A DNA stretch of 64,000 bases from Henriciella marina DSM 19595. Lineage in GTDB: Bacteria; Pseudomonadota; Alphaproteobacteria; Caulobacterales; Hyphomonadaceae. The notes below the pieces were generated by a model. The model saw nothing but the letters and a program-made list of their open reading frames with translations, was not told where the DNA came from and did no database searches. A program made the translations under genes and the position numbers. The DNA lies in contig NZ_AQXT01000002.1 in NCBI RefSeq assembly GCF_000376805.1, positions 2,666,001 through 2,730,000 of the forward strand, in the 5' to 3' direction. Below are positions 63,250 through 64,000 of this stretch, piece by piece. The first letter of the stretch is position 1. Each line of letters opens with the position of its first letter.

Positions 63250-63335
63250 GTTTGCAGCACTGCGGTGCTAACGCCTTCTGGCGTTTCCTCCCTTTACCTT
63301 TTTGGCCGTGCCAGCCTTGGCACGGCCTTTTTTTT
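63250..63335 (+). ncRNA. Candidate trans-acting sRNA with two hairpins and a C-rich linker
   Basis: Between the XRE gene and the amidohydrolase gene lies hairpin 1 AGCAC-TGCG-GTGCT (63256-63269), then hairpin 2 AACGCC-TTCT-GGCGTT (63270-63285). An unpaired linker CCTCCCTTTACC (63287-63298) and a perfect 10-bp terminator stem with a T8 run follow. No ORF fits. The CCUCCC linker is complementary to Shine-Dalgarno sequences, a hallmark of alphaproteobacterial sRNAs that block ribosome binding. A promoter-like site precedes it. Confidence 0.7.
63304..63335 (+). terminator. Strong terminator of the candidate sRNA
   Basis: GGCCGTGCCA, GCCT, TGGCACGGCC, then eight T (63328-63335). The T-run is only on the + strand, so it ends a rightward transcript although no rightward protein gene is present. 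Its last bases overlap the stop codon of the leftward amidohydrolase gene. Confidence 0.93.
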
Positions 63336-64000
63336 ATGGGCGCAGACGCTCGCTGAATTCCGTTATCTTTCCGATGACCCCCTCTAGCTGATGCGACAGT
63401 GAGGCCATTTCGTCAATCGGGTTAACCTTGAATTCGTCGAGGTAGAGGCGCCGGTTTATCTCAATTTGCAAAGCATGTACGCGGCGTTTGGGCCTTCCGT
63501 ACTTGCGGGTTGTGTACCCCCCGGCATAGGGCGCATTTCTCGTTACGCTGAAACCAGAGGCGCGAAGTGTGCGCTCGACAAGGCTTGTCAGCTGTCCTGT
63601 GCAGCTTGATCCAAAGCGGTCCCCGAGCACGAAATCAGGAAGCTGAGGACGCCCGGGCTGGGAGGATGGCATGGAGTGACAATCGATCAGAATGGCGCAC
63701 CCAAATCTCTGATGCAGTGCAGCAATCTCGGCGGAAAGCGCAGCATGATAGGGTGTGTGGATATGATCGAGGCGCGCACGTCCTTCGTCCGTGCTCAGCT
63801 TTTTTGCATAAATGGACTCTCCGCGCGCGCCGATCCGCGGGAAGCATCCAAGGCCTGCTTCGACCCGCACCGTCGGCGTGGCGACCGGTCCGGGTGGATC
63901 ACCATTGAACATTGCCGGGTCAATTTCGCGCGGATCTCGGTTCAGATCGACGTAGGACCGGGCATAGGTTGCCTTGAGCAGCTGCGCGCCATGGTCCGGT
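63334..64000 (-). CDS. N-formylglutamate amidohydrolase (start outside window)
   Basis: The leftward frame enters from the right edge and reads, from the edge, 'PDHGAQLLKATYARSYVDLN', R-D-P-R-E-I-D-P-A-M-F and 'IYAKKLSTDEGRARLDHIHT'. 'AILIDCHSMPSSQ', 'DFVLGDRFGSSC', 'NAPYAGGYTTRKYG' and 'VHALQIEINRRLYLDE' follow. These are the zinc-site and substrate motifs of the HutG/N-formylglutamate deformylase family, which release formate from N-formyl-L-glutamate in histidine breakdown. The 5' end is beyond base 64000. Confidence 0.93.
   Translation of the reverse strand, partial: PDHGAQLLKATYARSYVDLNRDPREIDPAMFNGDPPGPVATPTVRVEAGLGCFPRIGARGESIYAKKLSTDEGRARLDHIHTPYHAALSAEIAALHQRFGCAILIDCHSMPSSQPGRPQLPDFVLGDRFGSSCTGQLTSLVERTLRASGFSVTRNAPYAGGYTTRKYGRPKRRVHALQIEINRRLYLDEFKVNPIDEMASLSHQLEGVIGKITEFSERLRP

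Noticed and set aside
63100-63250. EcfG promoter for the candidate sRNA
   Set aside because: No GGAAC-N16/17-CGTT is present; only a sigma-70-like site fits.

Overview
The window is GC-rich DNA from an alphaproteobacterial chromosome. Several features suggest Caulobacterales/Hyphomonadaceae, a marine aerobic group. These are COQ9 divergent from rpsU, a RegB/RegA redox pair next to a SenC lipoprotein, a CYP153 alkane hydroxylase, intracellular PHB depolymerase, the glnD-murJ-trpS order, DUF465/DUF2244/DUF2164/DUF1801 proteins, and a textbook EcfG-type stress promoter. The family-level assignment is inference. No rRNA, tRNA, CRISPR array, insertion sequence or prophage was found.

Layout. 0-7 kb: NTF2-like fragment, GNAT, accA, SMR exporter, HPP-CBS membrane protein, GFA protein, a DksA-like zinc finger and a NatAB-type ABC exporter. 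7-15 kb: rpsU/COQ9, a DUF481 outer-membrane protein, purEK, a diguanylate cyclase, a degenerate SDR, CYP153 and nth. 16-25 kb: regAB/senC, then lipid genes (PHB depolymerase, acyl-CoA synthetase, TesB) and an ABC-F ATPase. 25-38 kb: many small accessory genes. These include a membrane-protein/XRE pair behind two copies of an inverted-repeat operator, an EcfG-controlled secreted EF-hand protein, a LuxR-type regulator fused to a catalytically degenerate alpha/beta hydrolase, and assorted hydrolases. 38-40.6 kb: a TPP riboswitch carrying a dispersed repeat in its P3 arm, then a PH-like membrane protein gene overlapping thiC. 40.7-45.8 kb: an accessory stretch with an AT-richer two-gene cassette (nucleotidyltransferase-fold protein plus unknown partner), a broken second copy of slyX, large inverted repeats and a MITE-like pair. 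45.8-64 kb: fhs, a GT39 glycosyltransferase, a dicarboxylate/amino-acid symporter, oxyR, ffh-chorismate mutase-rpsP, PCu(A)C, trpS, murJ, glnD, a hisN-like phosphatase, an XRE regulator, a well-formed candidate sRNA gene, and a partial N-formylglutamate amidohydrolase.

How the parts fit. CYP153, acyl-CoA synthetase, TesB and the PHB depolymerase suggest use of alkanes or fatty acids with carbon storage. RegBA, SenC and PCu(A)C point to redox-controlled respiration and cytochrome oxidase copper loading. OxyR and the EcfG promoter show oxidative and general stress control. Dispersed palindromes with the core TCCTTCGACTTCGCTCAGGA occur at five places. Tight 4-bp overlaps are common, including five convergent pairs whose stop codons interlock at CTAG/CTAA.
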